DNA of 5,338 nt. Source: Rhodocyclaceae bacterium (GTDB lineage Bacteria; Pseudomonadota; Gammaproteobacteria; Burkholderiales; Rhodocyclaceae). Position 1 is the first letter of the stretch. The number at the start of each line of letters is the position of its first letter. The notes beneath the pieces were generated by a model. That model did no database searches, was not told the origin of the DNA, and saw nothing but the letters and a program-made list of their open reading frames with translations. Position numbers and translations under genes: made by a program. This document shows, one piece after another, positions 4,842 to 5,338 of the stretch. Location: NCBI GenBank assembly GCA_017444505.1, contig JAFSWK010000035.1:1-5338 (forward strand), given 5' to 3'.

Positions 4842-5128
4842 TTGTTACGCCTGAAGCGGCGCAAGGGATGGCGCGCTGCCGCCGATACCTGCTGGCGCGG
4901 TCAGCGCAAGCTGCGAAACGGGCTGACCGGGTAATTGCCGCCGCGCTGACAAAACTCGCCATCACGCCGGAACTCGGACGGCTGTACGAGAAAGACCGCA
5001 GCTTGCGCGAACTGCTCATCCCCTTCGGCAAAGGTGCCTACCTCGCGCTCTACCGTCACGAGGCGGAGGCGGACGTCGTGCGCATCCTCGCCTTCCGGCA
5101 CGGGCGGGAAGCAACATACCGCCCCTGA
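4829..5128 (+). CDS. Type II toxin, RelE/ParE family
   Basis: 99 residues, the usual size. The fold pattern is visible: an N-terminal strand PHLIVTPEAAQGM, two helices (about 12-42) with many Arg/Ala, then SLRELLIPFGKGAYLALYRHEAEADVVRILAFRHGREATY, which matches the beta-sheet and C-terminal VxILxxxHgRe pattern of the family. RelE members cut ribosome-bound mRNA and ParE members poison gyrase; which applies here cannot be told by eye. ATG 4829 keeps the first strand; the next ATG (4868) would remove it. The gene overlaps the antitoxin by 13 bp in another frame, with only a distant GGGAA (4811-4815), so translation is probably coupled to that of the antitoxin. Both genes look complete and intact. 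Confidence 0.86.
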   Translation: MPHLIVTPEAAQGMARCRRYLLARSAQAAKRADRVIAAALTKLAITPELGRLYEKDRSLRELLIPFGKGAYLALYRHEAEADVVRILAFRHGREATYRP

Positions 5129-5245
5129 TCTGCCCCTGAACGCGCCGGACACGCAGGAGAAGCGCGCGCGCCGTTGCGTTTGCTTGCGATTGAAAACCGT
5201 CGCCGCGCCTGCCGGAAAGGATTGCGTGCTTCCAGCATGGGCATC

Positions 5246-5259
5246 GCATGTTGACATGC
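5246..5259. promoter_or_regulatory. Palindrome GCATGT-TG-ACATGC over the -35, candidate operator
   Basis: Exact 6-bp arms with a 2-bp centre, covering the TTGACA at 5251-5256. Further GCAT units occur just upstream (5235, 5241). A regulator bound here would block the promoter. Confidence 0.45.
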
Positions 5260-5280
5260 ACATTGTTGATTTGTTATTTT
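5251..5280 (+). promoter_or_regulatory. Strong sigma-70 promoter for the gene starting at 5330
   Basis: Consensus -35 TTGACA (5251-5256), an 18-bp spacer and -10 TATTTT (5275-5280), preceded by TGT (5272-5274), an extended -10. The surrounding 5260-5286 is clearly AT-richer than the rest of the window. Expected start is near 5287. Confidence 0.68.
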
Positions 5281-5293
5281 GCAAAAAAGCCAA

Positions 5294-5308
5294 GTATGCA
5301 CCGCATAC
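5294..5308. promoter_or_regulatory. Inverted repeat GTATGC-ACC-GCATAC in the leader
   Basis: Exact 6-bp arms around ACC, lying just after the expected transcription start and before the ribosome binding site. It could be a second operator (its arms share the GCAT core with the palindrome at 5246-5259) or a small leader hairpin. Confidence 0.4.
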
Positions 5309-5329
5309 CCTTGACGCACGAGGACGAAA

Positions 5330-5338
5330 ATGGACGAA
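5330..5338 (+). CDS. Start of an unidentified gene (first three codons, cut by window end)
   Basis: ATG GAC GAA at the very end of the window. AGGA (5321-5324) lies 5 nt before the ATG, and a strong promoter lies about 50 bp upstream, so a real gene very probably starts here. The product cannot be identified from Met-Asp-Glu. Confidence 0.6.

Noticed and set aside
1..5338. Known DNA uptake sequences, CRISPR arrays, tRNA or rRNA genes, transposase genes
   Set aside because: I scanned for these by eye and found no exact Neisseria or Pasteurellaceae uptake sequence, no regular repeat-spacer array, no cloverleaf and no transposase-like protein.

Overview
This is a GC-rich window (roughly 60% by eye) with compact genes, strong Shine-Dalgarno sites and sigma-70-like promoters. 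The protein families are common in Pseudomonadota. A beta- or gammaproteobacterium fits best, but nothing here fixes the genus.

Layout: (1) 1-707 is the C-terminal half of an acetyl-CoA hydrolase/CoA-transferase family enzyme on the + strand, closed by a clear intrinsic terminator. (2) 708-984 is a gene-free stretch with an unusually structured element (about 818-894) and then a promoter. (3) 985-2706 is a tight three-gene operon: a soluble YbjQ/UPF0145 protein, a second YbjQ-like protein with an N-terminal membrane anchor, and a membrane-anchored M48 zinc metallopeptidase. (4) 2707-2804 separates convergent genes and holds two strong hairpins. (5) 2805-3098 (-) is a YkvA/DUF1232 membrane protein, divergent from (6) 3341-4231 (+), an EamA/DMT-family transporter. 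(7) 4232-4553 holds no intact gene but carries a truncated second copy of the 5' end of the DUF1232 gene (4317-4412, -), then the control region of (8) a type II toxin-antitoxin pair (ribbon-helix-helix antitoxin 4554-4841, RelE/ParE toxin 4829-5128). (9) 5129-5338 is an intergenic region with a strong promoter set among palindromes, ending with the first three codons of another + strand gene.

The genes look like separate transcription units, not one pathway. The most informative observations are: the truncated DUF1232 copy, which differs from the intact gene mainly at silent positions and so probably diverged while coding; the roughly 94-bp direct repeats that this creates on either side of the transporter gene; the YbjQ-YbjQ-M48 operon; and an inverted repeat overlapping the toxin-antitoxin promoter. 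I found no convincing wholly new multi-gene system.
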